A stretch of DNA of 64,000 nt from Pseudomonas migulae NBRC 103157 (GTDB taxonomy: Bacteria; Pseudomonadota; Gammaproteobacteria; Pseudomonadales; Pseudomonadaceae): contig NZ_BDAG01000035.1 in NCBI RefSeq assembly GCF_002091715.1, forward strand, positions 1 through 64,000, written 5' to 3'. Positions 53,350 through 62,890 of this stretch are shown one piece after another. A model generated the notes under the pieces. The model ran no database searches, was not told the DNA's origin, and saw nothing but the letters and a program-made list of their open reading frames with translations. A program made the translations under genes and the position numbers. Each line of letters begins with the position of its first letter. Positions within the stretch are counted from its first letter, which is position 1.

Positions 53350-53382
53350 ATCAGATAGTTTTTTAGCGTCTGTTCGGGCCTC

Positions 53383-53475
53383 TTCGCGAGCAAGCCCGCG
53401 CCCACATTGGATCTGCGGTGTTCACACCATCTGATTAACACTCAGATCCAATGTGGGAGCGGGCTTGCTCGCGAA
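53383..53475. repeat. REP doublet between the ferredoxin gene and the 107-residue gene (convergent)
   Basis: Arms TTCGCGAGCAAGCCCGCGCC and GGAGCGGGCTTGCTCGCGAA. The pairing extends inwards through ACATTGGATCT and AGATCCAATGT. Confidence 0.93.
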
Positions 53476-53510
53476 AGGGCCATCAGCCACACCAAAGAGG
53501 TAACTGAACC

Positions 53511-53834
53511 TCACTCCCGCTGCTCAAACCCCTCCCCGATACACCCCAGACACCGCACAAACGCCGCTTTCGCCGGATCAACCACCAGCGCCTGTCCCGC
53601 ATCGCCGACATTGCCGCCCAGTGCGGTAAACGGCAGCGACACCACAAACGCCCCCGCGCCGATCACCGTTGCCACGACCAGCAAAGGTCGGGCAATCAGC
53701 AAATCGCCGAGCATGGCGTAGGCCGGAGGGTTCTGAATGGTGTAGCGCGGATCGCCACTGCCGGTGTTTGCCGCCAGCACTGGCGTACCGACGCTCAGCA
53801 GCATAACGACGACAAAGGTTCGAAACAGGTTCAT
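53511..53834 (-). CDS. Conserved exported protein of unknown function
   Basis: A 107-residue protein with a signal peptide (MNLFRTFVVVMLLSVGTPVLA, cut before ANTG). One long hydrophobic stretch follows (about 45-70) and there is a CLGC pair near the C-terminus. I recognise similar small proteins in other Pseudomonas genomes, where they are sometimes loosely labelled multidrug transporters; nothing in the sequence supports transport. It lies 54 bases after mutM. Confidence 0.75.
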   Translation of the reverse strand: MNLFRTFVVVMLLSVGTPVLAANTGSGDPRYTIQNPPAYAMLGDLLIARPLLVVATVIGAGAFVVSLPFTALGGNVGDAGQALVVDPAKAAFVRCLGCIGEGFEQRE

Positions 53835-53888
53835 GGCGCGGTCCTTCGACTAGGCAGTGAGAATACTGACTATAGACCGTGGGACATA

Positions 53889-54701
53889 TCAGCTCTGGCA
53901 GCGAGGGCAAAAGACGCTGGCGCGCTGCCCGAGTTTGACCTCCCGCAACTCCGTCCCGCAGACCTTGCACGGCTGACTGCCACGGCCGTACACGAACAGT
54001 TCCTGCTGGAAATAACCCGGCTGACCGTCGCCGCCGATAAAGTCGCGCAACGTGGTGCCGCCGCGCTCGATGGCGGCGGCCAGGATGCGTTTGATCTCGA
54101 TAGCCAGCTTCAGATAGCGCGCCCGGGAAATGCTCTTGGCCTCACGACGCGGATCGATACCGGCCGCAAACAACGCTTCAGTCGCGTAGATATTGCCGAC
54201 GCCGACCACCACCGCGTTGTCCATGATGAACGGCTTGACCGCCATCGAACGCCCGCGGGACTGCTGGAACAAGCGCTCGCCGTCGAACAGGTCGGTCAAG
54301 GGCTCCGGCCCCAGGCGAATCAACAGTTCGTGGTTGAGTGGATCGAGACTCCAGAGCATCGCGCCGAACCGTCGCGGGTCGGTATAACGCAGGGCCAGGC
54401 CCGACTCCAGTTCGATGTCCACATGCTCATGCTTGGCGGCCGGCATGCCGACCTCCACCAGACGCAGATTGCCCGACATTCCCAAATGACTGATCAACGT
54501 GCCCACTTCGGCATTGATCAGCAGGTATTTGGCGCGCCGTTCCACCAGCACGATACGCTGACCGGAGAGGCGCACATCGAGGTCTTCAGGGATCGGCCAG
54601 CGCAAGCGACGATCACGCACGATCACCCGGCTGACGCGCTGGCCTTCCAGGTGCGGCGCAATCCCGCGGCGGGTGGTTTCGACTTCCGGCAGTTCAGGCA
54701 T
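53889..54701 (-). CDS. mutM: Formamidopyrimidine-DNA glycosylase
   Basis: A 270-residue base-excision repair enzyme for oxidised purines. PELPEVETTRRG follows the start Met, so the catalytic Pro2 and Glu3 are present. The C-terminal zinc finger has the four Cys in CKVCG...FCPRC. GVGNIYATEALF gives the helix-two-turn-helix. The HDOD gene lies 29 bases upstream on the same strand. Confidence 0.97.
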   Translation of the reverse strand: MPELPEVETTRRGIAPHLEGQRVSRVIVRDRRLRWPIPEDLDVRLSGQRIVLVERRAKYLLINAEVGTLISHLGMSGNLRLVEVGMPAAKHEHVDIELESGLALRYTDPRRFGAMLWSLDPLNHELLIRLGPEPLTDLFDGERLFQQSRGRSMAVKPFIMDNAVVVGVGNIYATEALFAAGIDPRREAKSISRARYLKLAIEIKRILAAAIERGGTTLRDFIGGDGQPGYFQQELFVYGRGSQPCKVCGTELREVKLGQRASVFCPRCQS

Positions 54702-54730
54702 GGTGCTCTCGAATCAGGTTCTCACCACAC

Positions 54731-55600
54731 TCAGCGGTGAGTGCCGAGGTCGCGAATCGTTTGTTTGAGGGTTTCGAAGTCGTAGTCCGAGAGGCCCACG
54801 TAATCGAGCACCAGCGGCGCGATGGTGTTCCATTCATGGTCCTCGTTCTGGCTGCCCAGCACCCGGTAAGACGCACAAATGTGTTCGGCCATCTTCAGGA
54901 TCGCCAGCAGGTTTTTCAGCTGGCTGTTGCGCGAAGACTCATCGCTGAAAATTGCCAGCGCATTGTGGTGATTGGCGATTGCGGTGCTCACGTGCTCCGG
55001 CAGACGCCAGGATTTGGCCGTGTAGTAACCGACCACCGCATGGTTGGTGTTGAACACCCGATTTTCGGTGTCCACGATGCGGCACTCAGCACTGGCGCTG
55101 GCGTAAGCTTCTTCCAGAACAGTCATGTAGTTGGGGAAGCGCTGCAGCATCAACGGCACGCCGCAATCGTGGAACAGGCCCAAGGCGTACGCTTCATCCC
55201 CCGCCTGGACGCCGATGCGCTTGGCCAGGCTCAGGCAGGTCATCGCCACGTCCTGAGCGGTATCCCAGAAACGGTTCAGGGTAACGATGGTGTCATCGTT
55301 CATTTCACCCTTGATCGACTGTGCGTTGATCAGGTTGATGATCGATCGGCTGCCCAGCAGATTCACCGCGCGCTGGATCGAGGCGATCTTGTTGCTCAAG
55401 CCGTAATAGGGCGAGTTGACGATCTTCAGCAATGCGCCAGAGAGGCCCGGGTCCTGGGAGATCAGCTTGGCGATCACCTCCAGATCCGGATCGGGCATGT
55501 ACTGCTCCATTTGCAAATCCACCATGATCTGCGGTTGGGCCGGCACGCTGATGCCTTGCAAGGACTGTTGGATCTGTTCGGTGGTCAGCTCTTGGGACAT
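54731..55600 (-). CDS. HDOD domain protein
   Basis: A 289-residue protein filled mostly by one HDOD domain (SVPAQPQIMVDLQ, then ISQDPGLSGALLKIVNSPYYGL). HDOD proteins are regulatory relatives of HD phosphohydrolases; GLFHDCGVPLML shows an HD pair but a full catalytic set is not evident. No GGDEF, EAL or receiver domain is attached. Role probably in signalling; target unknown. Confidence 0.9.
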   Translation of the reverse strand: MSQELTTEQIQQSLQGISVPAQPQIMVDLQMEQYMPDPDLEVIAKLISQDPGLSGALLKIVNSPYYGLSNKIASIQRAVNLLGSRSIINLINAQSIKGEMNDDTIVTLNRFWDTAQDVAMTCLSLAKRIGVQAGDEAYALGLFHDCGVPLMLQRFPNYMTVLEEAYASASAECRIVDTENRVFNTNHAVVGYYTAKSWRLPEHVSTAIANHHNALAIFSDESSRNSQLKNLLAILKMAEHICASYRVLGSQNEDHEWNTIAPLVLDYVGLSDYDFETLKQTIRDLGTHR

Positions 55601-55710
55601 AAGTACACACTCTGGGACAGGTGGCGATTCTAACCTTTATAAAGTTGGATCCGACACCATGGCCGGCATATCGGACAAAGTTTCATCTCGGCGTAGCATT
55701 TGAAATCGCT

Positions 55711-55803
55711 TCGCGAGCAAGCCCGCTCCCACATTCGATCTCCAGCGGATACAGAATCCATGTACGCCGCGGGACTAATGTGGGAGCGGGCTTGCTCGCG
55801 AAG
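55711..55803. repeat. REP doublet between the HDOD gene and rlmI (divergent)
   Basis: Arms TTCGCGAGCAAGCCCGCTCC and GGAGCGGGCTTGCTCGCGAA around a spacer of about 53 bases. It lies upstream of both genes. Confidence 0.93.
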
Positions 55804-55885
55804 GCGTCATCAGTGTTTCATCGCCTTCAAACCCGTCGCCACACTCAACACGCTATACTCCCGCTCTTTTTTCCGGAGCGACGTC

Positions 55886-57082
55886 ATGTCCCTGCCTAGC
55901 CTGCGCCTCAAAGCCAACGCCGACCGTCGCCTGCGAAACGGCCACTTGTGGGTCTACAGCAACGAAATCGATGTAGCGGTAACTCCTTTGCACGGTTTCA
56001 AGGCCGGCGACCAGGCGATCCTCGAAGCCGCCGGCGGCAAACTGCTGGGCATCGTCGCCATGAGCCCGAACAACCTGATCTGCGCCCGCCTGCTGTCGCG
56101 CGACATCAAGTTGCCGCTGGACAAGTCGCTGCTGGTGCATCGCCTGAACGTCGCACTGTCACTGCGCGATCGCCTGTTCGACAAGCCGTTCTATCGCCTG
56201 GTCTACGGCGACTCCGACCTGCTGCCAGGTCTGGTGGTCGACCGTTTCGGCGACATTCTGGTGGTGCAGATCGCTTCGGCCACCATGGAAGCGCATAAAG
56301 ACGACGTGATCGCGGCCCTGACTCAAGTGCTCAAGCCAAGCGGCATTCTGTTCAAGAACGACTCCGCCGCCCGCGACGCCGAAGGCCTCAATCGCTACGT
56401 CGAAACCGTGTTCGGCCTGGTGCCGGAATGGGTTGCACTGGAAGAAAACGGCGTGAAGTTCGAAGCACCGGTCATCCAGGGCCAGAAAACCGGCTGGTTC
56501 TACGACCACCGCATGAACCGCGCACGCCTGGCCCCTTACGCCAAAGGCAAACGCGTACTCGACCTCTACAGCTACATCGGTGGCTGGGGTGTACAAGCGG
56601 CCGCGTTCGGCGCCAGTGAAGTGTTCTGCGTCGATGCTTCGGCCTTCGCCCTCGACGGCGTCGAGCGTAACGCCGCGCTGAACGGTTTCGCCGAAAAAAT
56701 AACCTGCCTCGAAGGTGACGTCTTCGAAGCCCTGAAAGAACTGAAAGCCAGCGAAGAGCGTTTCGACGTGATCGTGGCCGACCCGCCGGCATTCATCAAA
56801 CGCAAGAAAGACATGAAAAACGGCGAAGGCGCCTACCGTCGCCTGAACGAGCAAGCCATGCGCCTGCTCAGCAAGGACGGCATCCTGGTCAGCGCTTCGT
56901 GCTCGATGCACCTGCCGGAAGACGACCTGCAAAACATCCTGCTGACCAGCGCCCGTCACCTGGATCGCAACATCCAGATGCTGGAACGTGGCGGTCAGGG
57001 TCCGGATCATCCGGTGCACCCGGCGATTGCTGAAACGCGTTACATCAAGAGCATTACTTGCCGGTTGCTGCCAAACAGCTAA
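55886..57082 (+). CDS. rlmI: 23S rRNA (cytosine(1962)-C5)-methyltransferase RlmI-like
   Basis: A 398-residue SAM enzyme. The N-terminal PUA-like region (LRLKANADRRLRNGHLWVYSNEI) is followed by an RNA-binding linker and a class I methyltransferase domain (VLDLYSYIGGWGVQAAAFGA, VIVADPPAFIK). The catalytic Cys is in VSASCSMHL. CCGGAGCGACGTC gives a good ribosome binding site for the ATG; an upstream open frame is just REP sequence. Confidence 0.92.
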   Translation: MSLPSLRLKANADRRLRNGHLWVYSNEIDVAVTPLHGFKAGDQAILEAAGGKLLGIVAMSPNNLICARLLSRDIKLPLDKSLLVHRLNVALSLRDRLFDKPFYRLVYGDSDLLPGLVVDRFGDILVVQIASATMEAHKDDVIAALTQVLKPSGILFKNDSAARDAEGLNRYVETVFGLVPEWVALEENGVKFEAPVIQGQKTGWFYDHRMNRARLAPYAKGKRVLDLYSYIGGWGVQAAAFGASEVFCVDASAFALDGVERNAALNGFAEKITCLEGDVFEALKELKASEERFDVIVADPPAFIKRKKDMKNGEGAYRRLNEQAMRLLSKDGILVSASCSMHLPEDDLQNILLTSARHLDRNIQMLERGGQGPDHPVHPAIAETRYIKSITCRLLPNS

Positions 57083-57087
57083 TCGCA

Positions 57088-57174
57088 AAAGCTTGCTCGC
57101 GAGGGTCTCCAGCGATAACGCTGGAGACCCTCGCGTCTTCTGTTCTCTTTTCACGAGCAAGCTCGTTCCTACAA
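57088..57174. repeat. Degraded REP doublet with a 17-bp perfect stem
   Basis: Outer arms AAGCTTGCTCGCGAGG and ACGAGCAAGCTCGTTCCTAC. Inside, 57098-57114 pairs perfectly with 57119-57135 around the tetraloop ATAA. It follows the rlmI stop by only five bases and may end its transcript. Confidence 0.8.
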
Positions 57175-57274
57175 CAGATTCGGAACAGTCCTGCACCTCC
57201 TGCACCTCCTGCATTGACTTCCATGTCCATCAGGTCAACTCTCGGCCACCCCTCACGGATCGAGAGCGTTGTTG

Positions 57275-57875
57275 ATGAACCCTTCCACGCACACCGCGAA
57301 AAAAATCGTCGCTCATCCTGCTGTTGATGACGATGACGCTGGGCGTTTTCCCGCTGGACGTCGTACTCCCGTCCTTTCCCGCGCTCTATGACTACTTCCG
57401 GACCTCCGCGTCCGACATTGCCCTTTCGGTCAGCCTGTTCGCCATTGGCCTAGCGTTATCTGTGGTGCTGGTCGGACCGCTGTCGGATTTGTGGGGGCGC
57501 AAGAATCTTTTGCTGACCGGTATCGCTATCTCGATGGTGGGTGCGACTGGTTGCCTGCTGTCCAGCGAATACGGCTGGTTTCTGCTTTTTCGCGTCATCC
57601 AGGCAGTGGGCTGCGGCTCCTTTGTGCTGTCGCAGGCGCTGATTCAGGATTTGTTCGTCGGCAAGGAACAGGAGCGAATCAGGATCTGGATGACGACCGG
57701 TGGCTGAGTGTTCATTTCCATATCGCCGCTGCTCGGGACCTGGCTGCAAATGCATCTGGTCTGGGAGGGCAGCTTCTATGTCTTTATCGTGTTGGCGGCC
57801 ATTGTCTGGATAAAGGCAGGCGTCCTGCTCAAGGAAAACCCACGCAGTCGGAATGTGGCACTGAACGTGAATTGA
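57275..57875 (+). pseudogene. Decayed MFS transporter (Bcr/CflA-like) gene
   Basis: Three lesions are visible. The start region (MNPSTHTAKK) is out of frame with the rest, and a run of seven A at 57299-57305 is the likely slip: six A would restore KKSSLILLLMTMTLGVFPLDV. A TGA at 57705-57707 interrupts the frame in the middle of a conserved segment, and reading continues as VFISISPLLGTWLQ. The frame then ends at 57873-57875 after about six membrane helices, half of a normal MFS protein. The DLWGRKNLLL loop motif shows the family. An expressed protein is unlikely. Confidence 0.88.
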
Positions 57876-58133
57876 TAAACGCCGGTCGTCATCCCGCACA
57901 CGCCATCGGCGCGGGATCAACGCTTCCCGGCATTCCCTCTCGCCGCCAGCCGTGTAGAATCGCGACATTCATCGCCAGTCATCCCCCGGCGGGTTTATGA
58001 GCTCAAGCTGAAGCGCGCGGCGATCCCGCAAAGTTATCGGCAACTTCCGGACACACGGCCATTTCTGAGTGTTCCAGACGTCAATAGAAGCTCACTTCCC
58101 TTTTGATACCTGATTAGCCGCCCGGAGTGCTTC

Positions 58134-59975
58134 ATGCCTGATTACCGCTCGAAAACATCCACCCACGGTCGCAACATGGCCGGTGCCCGCGCATTGTGGC
58201 GCGCCACGGGGATGAAAGATGACGACTTCAAAAAGCCGATCATCGCCATTGCCAACTCGTTCACCCAGTTCGTACCGGGCCACGTCCACCTCAAGGACCT
58301 GGGCCAACTGGTCGCCCGCGAAATCGAACGCGCCGGCGGTGTAGCGAAAGAATTCAACACCATCGCGGTCGATGACGGCATCGCCATGGGCCACGACGGC
58401 ATGCTGTATTCGCTGCCGAGCCGCGAGATCATTGCCGACTCCGTCGAATACATGGTCAACGCCCACTGCGCCGACGCCATCGTCTGCATCTCCAACTGCG
58501 ACAAGATCACCCCTGGCATGTTGATGGCTGCCCTGCGCCTGAACATCCCGGTGATCTTCGTGTCCGGCGGCCCGATGGAAGCCGGCAAGACCAAACTGGC
58601 CAGCCACGGTCTCGACCTGGTCGATGCCATGGTGATCGCCGCCGACTCCAGCGCTTCTGACGAGAAAGTCGCTGAGTACGAGCGTAGCGCCTGCCCGACC
58701 TGCGGTTCGTGCTCCGGCATGTTCACCGCCAACTCGATGAATTGCCTGGTGGAAGCCCTGGGCCTGGCATTGCCGGGTAACGGTTCGACCCTGGCCACGC
58801 ACAGCGACCGCGAGCAACTGTTCCTGCAGGCCGGCCGCACCATCGTCGAGCTGTGCAAGCGTTACTACGGCGAGAACGATGAGTCGGTGTTGCCGCGCAA
58901 CATCGCCAACTTCAAGGCGTTCGAAAACGCCATGACCCTGGACATCGCCATGGGCGGTTCCACCAACACCATCCTGCACTTGCTGGCCGCCGCCCAGGAA
59001 GCCGAGATCGATTTCGACTTGCGCGACATCGACCGTCTCTCGCGCAACGTGCCGCAACTGTGCAAGGTCGCGCCGAACATCCAGAAGTACCACATGGAAG
59101 ACGTGCACCGTGCCGGCGGGATCTTCAGCATCCTCGGCTCGCTGTCCCGTGGCGGCCTGCTGCACACCGACCTGCCGACCGTGCACAGCAAGACCCTGGC
59201 CGAAGGCATCGCCAAGTGGGACATCACCCAGACCGACGACGAAGCGGTGCATCACTTCTTCAAGGCCGGTCCGGCAGGCATCCCGACGCAAACCGCGTTC
59301 AGCCAGTCGACCCGTTGGGAAACCCTGGACGACGACCGTGAAAACGGCTGCATCCGCAGTGTCGAACACGCCTACTCGAAAGAAGGCGGCCTGGCTGTTC
59401 TCTACGGCAACATCGCGCTGGATGGCTGCGTGGTGAAAACCGCGGGCGTCGACGAGTCGATCCACGTGTTCGAAGGCAACGCGAAGATCTTCGAAAGCCA
59501 GGACAGCGCCGTACGCGGCATCCTCGCGGACGAAGTGAAGGCCGGCGACATCGTGATCATTCGCTACGAAGGCCCGAAAGGCGGCCCGGGCATGCAGGAA
59601 ATGCTGTACCCGACGTCGTACCTGAAATCCAAAGGCCTGGGCAAAGCCTGCGCCTTGCTCACCGACGGTCGTTTCTCCGGCGGTACCTCGGGCCTGTCCA
59701 TCGGCCACGCTTCGCCGGAAGCGGCTGCGGGTGGCGCGATCGGTCTGGTGCAGGACGGCGACAAGGTGCTGATCGACATTCCGAACCGCTCGATCAACCT
59801 GTTGATCAGTGACGAAGAAATGGCTGGGCGCCGTGCCGAGCAGGATCAGAAAGGCTGGAAGCCTGTGGAGAAACGTCCACGCAAGGTGACCACCGCGCTG
59901 AAGGCCTACGCCCTGCTGGCGACCAGCGCCGACAAGGGTGCCGTGCGTAACAAGGCGATGCTTGACGGGCTGTAA
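58134..59975 (+). CDS. ilvD: Dihydroxy-acid dehydratase
   Basis: A 613-residue Fe-S enzyme of branched-chain amino acid synthesis. Cluster Cys lie in SNCDKITPGML (about residue 122) and ACPTCGSCSGMFTANSMN (about 187-195). TDGRFSGGTSGLSIGHASPEAAAGG is the typical C-terminal signature. The 258 bases before it hold no gene I can defend. A clear terminator follows. Confidence 0.97.
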   Translation: MPDYRSKTSTHGRNMAGARALWRATGMKDDDFKKPIIAIANSFTQFVPGHVHLKDLGQLVAREIERAGGVAKEFNTIAVDDGIAMGHDGMLYSLPSREIIADSVEYMVNAHCADAIVCISNCDKITPGMLMAALRLNIPVIFVSGGPMEAGKTKLASHGLDLVDAMVIAADSSASDEKVAEYERSACPTCGSCSGMFTANSMNCLVEALGLALPGNGSTLATHSDREQLFLQAGRTIVELCKRYYGENDESVLPRNIANFKAFENAMTLDIAMGGSTNTILHLLAAAQEAEIDFDLRDIDRLSRNVPQLCKVAPNIQKYHMEDVHRAGGIFSILGSLSRGGLLHTDLPTVHSKTLAEGIAKWDITQTDDEAVHHFFKAGPAGIPTQTAFSQSTRWETLDDDRENGCIRSVEHAYSKEGGLAVLYGNIALDGCVVKTAGVDESIHVFEGNAKIFESQDSAVRGILADEVKAGDIVIIRYEGPKGGPGMQEMLYPTSYLKSKGLGKACALLTDGRFSGGTSGLSIGHASPEAAAGGAIGLVQDGDKVLIDIPNRSINLLISDEEMAGRRAEQDQKGWKPVEKRPRKVTTALKAYALLATSADKGAVRNKAMLDGL

Positions 59976-59993
59976 GCGTCAGTCGCAGAAATA

Positions 59994-60025
59994 AAAATGC
60001 CCCGCCAAGTGCGGGGCATTTTTTT
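59994..60025 (+). terminator. Rho-independent terminator of ilvD
   Basis: AAAAATGCCCCGC, a four-base loop, and GCGGGGCATTTTTTT: strong stem with a T7 tail and an A-run on the other side. It can act both ways between ilvD and the phosphatase gene. Confidence 0.92.
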
Positions 60026-60059
60026 GCCGATCATTTTATCCACACTGTACGCAGGTCCC

Positions 60060-60150
60060 TGTAGGAGCCGGCTTGCTGGCGATAGAGGTGGTTCAGCCAG
60101 TGACGATTTCGACTGAATGTCCGCCATCGCCAGCAAGCCGGCTCCCACAG
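60060..60150. repeat. REP doublet between ilvD and the phosphatase gene (convergent)
   Basis: Arms TGTAGGAGCCGGCTTGCTGG and CCAGCAAGCCGGCTCCCACA around a spacer of about 50 bases. Confidence 0.93.
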
Positions 60151-60166
60151 TAGATCGGTGTTTCGG

Positions 60167-61234
60167 TTACTGGATTTCTGCCGGTGTCACGATCACCCAG
60201 TTCTTGTCCGCCGTCACCGGCAACCCTTCCTTGGCCTGAGCGGCTGCGTGCTTGGCCATCATGCCGTTAATCTGGGTCATGTATTTGTCCTTGCGGTTGA
60301 CCCACAAGTGGATGCCGCCCTTGGCCACGTCAACATCGTGGAACAGCATGTAACCGTCGCTGGTCGGAGTGTCGCCGCCGACCAGTACCGGTTTTTTCCA
60401 CTCATCGATGTAGGTCAGAATCGCCGCGTGTTTACCGGCCATCCAGGTTGCCGGGGTCCAGAGGTACGGGGTCAGTTCGAGGCCGAGGTTGGCCTTCTCG
60501 TCATACTTGCCAGCAGTGATCTGCTTGCGCGCCGTGGTCAGCTCGCCGGACTTTTGATCCTTGAGCAGCAGGCTCACACCGATCACATTCTGCGGTTTGA
60601 CGTTGTAGCCGTACTTCGGATCGGCAGCGACCATGCGCACCAGCTCTTCGGAAGCGGCGGTCATCACGTAGACCTCGATGCCGTTCTCCATCAGCTTGTT
60701 GTAGAGCTCTTGCTGGCCGGTGAAGATTTTCGGCGGGTTGACGTCGAGGTTCTTGACCACGTCGCCTTCGTAATACGTCGCAGGCACCGGTTTGCCGGAG
60801 GCCATCAACTCATCGACATAGCCCTTGAGCTCCTTGAGCGTGAAACCGGAGAACACCTGGGCGACCCATGGATAGCAAACCATGTCGTCGACTTCGCAGA
60901 GGCGGTAGTAGTAGCTGAACAGGCTTTCCTTGTGGTCGGCGGTGTCCTTGAACGGCATGAGTTTCAGGGAGGGATCGAGTTTGTCGCGGGTGATCAGCCC
61001 CTTGTTCTCCATGAACGGCAGCAACGACTCCTCGAGGTCATAGCGGTAGCTGGTGTTGTCCATGTCGAACACCGCGTAGTTACCTTTGTTGGCGTTGGCC
61101 GCGATCATCGCGTCCAGCGCCTTGGCCTGATCGGCTGGCCAATGCTTCAAATCCGTGGCGAAGACCTGGCCGGCGAGGCTAAGGCCCAAACCCAATCCCA
61201 ACGCGGCAGCCAGAAATTTCGGTGCAAGCTTCAT
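60167..61234 (-). CDS. HAD-family phosphatase, phosphorylcholine phosphatase-like
   Basis: A 355-residue exported phosphatase. The signal peptide is MKLAPKFLAAALGLGLGLSL...VFA. The HAD nucleophile motif is VFDMDNTSYRYDLEE; EVYVMTAASEELVRMV gives motif II and PVLVGGDTPTSDGYML gives the acidic C-terminal motif. The sequence resembles Pseudomonas PchP, which releases choline from phosphorylcholine in the periplasm. The start is the second of two close ATGs, at a proper distance from AGGGAG. Confidence 0.8.
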   Translation of the reverse strand: MKLAPKFLAAALGLGLGLSLAGQVFATDLKHWPADQAKALDAMIAANANKGNYAVFDMDNTSYRYDLEESLLPFMENKGLITRDKLDPSLKLMPFKDTADHKESLFSYYYRLCEVDDMVCYPWVAQVFSGFTLKELKGYVDELMASGKPVPATYYEGDVVKNLDVNPPKIFTGQQELYNKLMENGIEVYVMTAASEELVRMVAADPKYGYNVKPQNVIGVSLLLKDQKSGELTTARKQITAGKYDEKANLGLELTPYLWTPATWMAGKHAAILTYIDEWKKPVLVGGDTPTSDGYMLFHDVDVAKGGIHLWVNRKDKYMTQINGMMAKHAAAQAKEGLPVTADKNWVIVTPAEIQ

Positions 61235-61474
61235 CGGCATTTCTCCCTGAATTAAAGACATCGACGCTAACAAATAAGTGTGACAGTCCCCGTCTGTCAG
61301 CGACGGTCAACGCACCTATCGCGCCAGCTGCATCCCTGTGAGCGACACCCGCTTATTCCAAAAACGACAGTTATCAGACTTTTTTGATATTAATTCATTG
61401 TAAATCAAGCTGTTAGGCTTCCCGGTTCGCAGCTGCCCCGGAAGGCAGTTGGCACATGTCTAATGGGAGTTCCA

Positions 61475-62866
61475 ATGAATCTGCCGCTGATTCTCAACCT
61501 GCTGGTGTTCCTCGCCCTGCTCGCCGCACTGGCGCAAACCCGTCATACGACGTGGAGCCTGGCTAAAAAAGTCCTGCTCGCTTTGGTGTTGGGCGTCGTG
61601 TTCGGTGTCGCACTGCACACGATTTACGGCGCCGGCAACCCGGTGCTGAAAGCCTCGATCGGCTGGTTCGATCTGGTGGGCAATGGTTACGTGCAGTTGC
61701 TGCAAATGATCGTGATCCCACTGGTGTTCGCCTCGATCCTCAGCGCCGTGGCGCGTCTGCACAACGCGTCGTCGCTGGGCAAGATCAGCTTCCTGACCAT
61801 CGGCACGCTGCTGTTCACCACGGCTATCGCGGCGCTGATCGGTATCGGTCTGACCAACCTGTTCGGCCTAACGGCTGAAGGCCTGGTGGCCGGCACGCAG
61901 GAAATGGCCCGTCTGCAAACCATTCAGACCGACTATGCGGGCAAGGTCGCCGACCTGAATGTGCCGCAGTTATTGCTGTCGTTCATCCCGCAAAACCCGT
62001 TCGCCGACCTGGCTCGCGCCAAGCCGACGTCGATCATCAGTGTGGTGATTTTCGCAGCCTTCCTCGGTGTCGCCGCCCTGCAATTGCTGAAGGACGATGT
62101 CGAGAAAGGTCAGAAAGTGATCAACGCCATCGACACCCTGCAAGCCTGGGTGATGCGTCTGGTGCGGCTGGTGATGAAGCTGACTCCTTACGGTGTATTG
62201 GCGCTGATGACCAAAGTGGTCGCCGGTTCCAACCTGCAAGACATCATCAAGCTCGGCAGTTTTGTGGTGGTGTCCTACATCGGCCTGGGCCTGATGTTTG
62301 TGGTGCATGGCGTGCTGGTGTCGGCAGCCGGGATCAACCCACTGCGTTTCTTCCGCAAGATCTGGCCGGTGCTGACATTTGCCTTCACCAGCCGCTCCAG
62401 CGCGGCGACCATTCCGTTGAGCATCGAAGCGCAGACCAGCCGTCTGGGCATTCCGCAATCCATCGCCAGTTTCGCCGCTTCGTTCGGCGCGACCATTGGC
62501 CAGAATGGCTGTGCGGGTCTGTACCCGGCGATGTTGGCGGTGATGGTAGCGCCGACCGTGGGCATCAACCCGCTGGACCCGCTGTGGATCGCGACGCTGG
62601 TGGCGATTGTGACGCTGAGCTCGGCTGGCGTCGCGGGCGTGGGCGGTGGCGCGACGTTCGCCGCGTTGATCGTGTTGCCGGCCATGGGTTTGCCGGTGTC
62701 ACTGGTGGCGTTGCTGATTTCGGTTGAGCCGCTGATTGATATGGGGCGTACGGCGTTGAACGTGAGTGGTTCGATCACGGCGGGTGCGATTACCAGCCAG
62801 ATGATGCAGCAGACCGATAAAGCGCTGCTGGATGCAGATGAGCATGGGGCGTTGGCTCACGCTTAA
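61475..62866 (+). CDS. L-cystine transporter (TcyP/YdjN-like cation symporter)
   Basis: A 463-residue membrane protein of the dicarboxylate/amino acid:cation symporter family. It has about eight helices and two re-entrant loops. FAFTSRSSAATIPLSIEAQ is the serine-rich HP1 region; FAASFGATIGQNGCAGLYPAMLAVMV lies in the conserved core. The family's cystine branch is the best fit, but other substrates are possible. Start MNLPLILN follows TGGGAG. The 240 bases upstream have no gene. Confidence 0.82.
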   Translation: MNLPLILNLLVFLALLAALAQTRHTTWSLAKKVLLALVLGVVFGVALHTIYGAGNPVLKASIGWFDLVGNGYVQLLQMIVIPLVFASILSAVARLHNASSLGKISFLTIGTLLFTTAIAALIGIGLTNLFGLTAEGLVAGTQEMARLQTIQTDYAGKVADLNVPQLLLSFIPQNPFADLARAKPTSIISVVIFAAFLGVAALQLLKDDVEKGQKVINAIDTLQAWVMRLVRLVMKLTPYGVLALMTKVVAGSNLQDIIKLGSFVVVSYIGLGLMFVVHGVLVSAAGINPLRFFRKIWPVLTFAFTSRSSAATIPLSIEAQTSRLGIPQSIASFAASFGATIGQNGCAGLYPAMLAVMVAPTVGINPLDPLWIATLVAIVTLSSAGVAGVGGGATFAALIVLPAMGLPVSLVALLISVEPLIDMGRTALNVSGSITAGAITSQMMQQTDKALLDADEHGALAHA

Positions 62867-62890
62867 GATTTTCATCGTCTGAGCGGGCCT

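Noticed and set aside
55700..55885. N-terminal extension of rlmI
   Set aside because: The extension is translated REP sequence; the proper ribosome binding site and family start lie at 55886.
57876..58133. An open stretch before ilvD that reads like protein (ending RSSLPF) in one frame
   Set aside because: There is no start codon in a sensible place and I recognise no family. It could be another gene remnant but the evidence is too thin.
61235..61474. Possible riboswitch before the cystine transporter gene
   Set aside because: The region is short and AT-rich with no strong stem beside the ribosome binding site and no known riboswitch core.
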